A program made the translations under genes and the position numbers. The notes beneath the pieces were generated by a model. That model was given only the letters and a program-made list of their open reading frames with translations, made no database searches and was not told the origin of the DNA. From contig JAFKFL010000016.1 in assembly GCA_017308235.1 (NCBI GenBank), positions 1 to 64,000 on the forward strand: a stretch of 64,000 bases of DNA. Reading direction: 5' to 3'. Source of the DNA: Alphaproteobacteria bacterium (lineage in GTDB: Bacteria > Pseudomonadota > Alphaproteobacteria > Reyranellales > Reyranellaceae). Below are positions 62,772 through 64,000 of this stretch, in pieces; within the stretch, counting starts at the first letter, position 1, and every line of letters begins with the position of its first letter.

Positions 62772-63743
62772 ATGGACCTGCGACACGCTCGTACTTTCGT
62801 TACGGTGGCCGAACTGGGCTCCGTTTCCAAGGCAGCGCTTCGACTGCGGATCGCCCAGCCTGCCTTGTCTCGGCAGATTATCGATCTTGAGCATGACCTC
62901 GGCTTGCGGCTCTTCGATCGCGTCGGACGGCGGCTTCTCCTGACGGGCGAAGGCGACCAATTGCTTGCGGGCTGTCGCGTCCTTCTCAATTTTGCCGGCG
63001 CCCTGACAGAGCAGGCTCAGCTACTTCGTCATGGCGATACGGGAGTCCTGAGGATCGCTGGCTCGCCGCAACACATCGAAAGCGTCCTGTCACAGTTCTT
63101 GCATCGCTACGCGGAGCGCTATCCGAAGGTCCAGGTGAAGATAAGCGAGGGAACGGGAAGCGAAATATTGACGATGCTCGAACGTGGAGAAATCCACCTC
63201 GGCCAGAATTTGCTTCACGCCGTCAAGCTCGACGAGCGCCATTTCGGCAGCCTGCCGCTCGGCTCGGTGGAACTGTTGGCGGTTTGCCACCCCTCGATGC
63301 CGCTTGGTCGCCGTCGCACCATCGAGGTTGGCCGTCTCGCTGACTTTCCGTTGCTGCTGATGGACAGTGGATTCGGATTTCGCCGTGCTTTCGACGCGGC
63401 CAGCCGCATGGCGGGACTGAAGCCGACAATCGTGTTTGAAAGTCGAAACCCGCACACTTTGTTGGCCCTTGCCGAGGCGGGACACGGCGTAGCGATCGTT
63501 CCCTCGCAACTACAGTGTCACCGCTATCAATTGAAGGCCGTCAGCCTTACGTACAAAGGCAGCCTCTTGAGAGAGCCCTTGACGATTTCCTGGGACAAGA
63601 GACGTCCATTGCCCCGCTTCGCGACAGACTATTGTGGAATGCTGGCAGCTTACATGCGCGAGATCTTGCCGATAACGCGTCCCGACCGAACCGCCCGGCA
63701 CAAGCGTGACAGCGCATCAGGCGCGACTGCATCTCATCGATAG
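62772..63743 (+). CDS. LysR-family transcriptional regulator
   Basis: 323 residues. Helix-turn-helix MDLRHARTFVTVAELGSVSK, AALRLRIAQPALSRQIIDLE; ligand domain GVLRIAGSPQHIESVLSQFL, LADFPLLLMDSGFGFRRAFD. ATG directly begins with the conserved DLR motif. Probably controls the divergent DUF1330 gene. Confidence 0.92.
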   Translation: MDLRHARTFVTVAELGSVSKAALRLRIAQPALSRQIIDLEHDLGLRLFDRVGRRLLLTGEGDQLLAGCRVLLNFAGALTEQAQLLRHGDTGVLRIAGSPQHIESVLSQFLHRYAERYPKVQVKISEGTGSEILTMLERGEIHLGQNLLHAVKLDERHFGSLPLGSVELLAVCHPSMPLGRRRTIEVGRLADFPLLLMDSGFGFRRAFDAASRMAGLKPTIVFESRNPHTLLALAEAGHGVAIVPSQLQCHRYQLKAVSLTYKGSLLREPLTISWDKRRPLPRFATDYCGMLAAYMREILPITRPDRTARHKRDSASGATASHR

Positions 63744-64000
63744 TTCTCAAGGCATTCTGATTGATCACGCCAGTTCCAATTCCGCCTCGATCTCCACCGG
63801 GCGAGACTTCGGCACCGACGCGTTCGAAGGGGCCGGCGACGGAGCCGTCAGGATTGATGGGCACATGCCCCGAAACCGCCGCCTGCTTCGTGGTGGGCCC
63901 TGATTTCGCAACAGAGCCAGTGCAGACGGGGACGTCAACGCGGGCGGTGCTCGGTGCCAACGCCTGCCGTAATGAACAGGGCGGTGGCGTGGCTGGCGAT
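63744..64000. other. End of window, about 257 bases
   Basis: The minus strand has an open frame entering from 63960 with SGHVPINPDGSVAG, a Rid/YjgF-like pattern, but it runs on past the expected end and no full Rid domain is seen. No confident call; it may be part of a gene cut by the window edge or a remnant. Confidence 0.3.

Noticed and set aside
63744-63960. Rid/YjgF-family gene at the window end
   Set aside because: Only the short pattern SGHVPINPDGSVAG fits; the rest of the frame does not follow the family, and it overlaps the end of the LysR gene.

Overview
The window is GC-rich DNA, most likely from an alphaproteobacterium of the Hyphomicrobiales/Rhodospirillales type. The evidence is the core order ppx - rlmE - DUF1993 - guaB - SGNH hydrolase - RsmB-type methyltransferase - GNAT - guaA, the DUF3489/DUF2924/serine-recombinase modules and the many DUF1127/DUF2924/DUF5681 type genes. 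A housekeeping segment (about 21.4-30.3 kb, from tRNA-Gln to guaA) is flanked by accessory DNA on both sides.

Left accessory part (0-21.2 kb): the end of a GH30 glycoside hydrolase; a guaA-like fragment; a membrane ferritin/VIT iron transporter; a first, broken DUF3489-DUF2924-recombinase module; an orphan ParB-domain DNA methyltransferase with its DUF5681 partner; a four-gene operon (SDR, cupin, EmrA, EmrB) for drug-type export; a SAM methyltransferase coupled to a gutted DUF2075 gene; a complete His-Xaa-Ser (Hxs) peptide-modification operon (HxsA precursor, HxsD, two radical SAM enzymes HxsB and HxsC); a DUF3644 gene; and a second, intact recombinase module that ends next to tRNA-Gln.

Core part (21.4-30.3 kb): tRNA-Gln(CUG), exopolyphosphatase, 23S rRNA methyltransferase RlmE, DUF1993, IMP dehydrogenase (guaB, with a hairpin/T-run in its leader), SGNH hydrolase, RsmB-type RNA methyltransferase, GNAT and GMP synthase (guaA). 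guaB and guaA are the two steps from IMP to GMP.

Right accessory part (30.3-64 kb): directly after guaA lies a two-gene short prokaryotic Argonaute system. Its first protein carries SIR2, a RecG-C-terminal-like (HATPase_c_4) module and an APAZ-like region. Its partner is a catalytically dead short pAgo, and an unrecognised gene with a HEPN-like motif follows. After this come a decayed aldolase copy and a patchwork of small regulator-enzyme-transporter units: LysR, TetR, ArsR, MFS, acyl-CoA dehydrogenase-like, quinone reductase-like, intact HpcH/HpaI aldolase, SRPBCC, DHFR-like, TetR with tandem operators, AraC, rifampin ADP-ribosyltransferase (arr), MetE-like, ECF sigma/anti-sigma with a beta-propeller and DUF305 protein, two PfpI-fold genes, TetR/SDR/MFS with a clear operator, and DUF1330/LysR. 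Short fragments resembling parts of guaA recur at about 1.0, 41.1, 43.9 and 47.0 kb, each at the border of a gene block, which suggests repeated insertion or rearrangement involving the guaA end.

The two strongest candidates for unusual biology are the SIR2-RecG-APAZ/short-Argonaute pair at 30.4-34.7 kb and the Hxs radical-SAM peptide operon at 13.9-17.4 kb.
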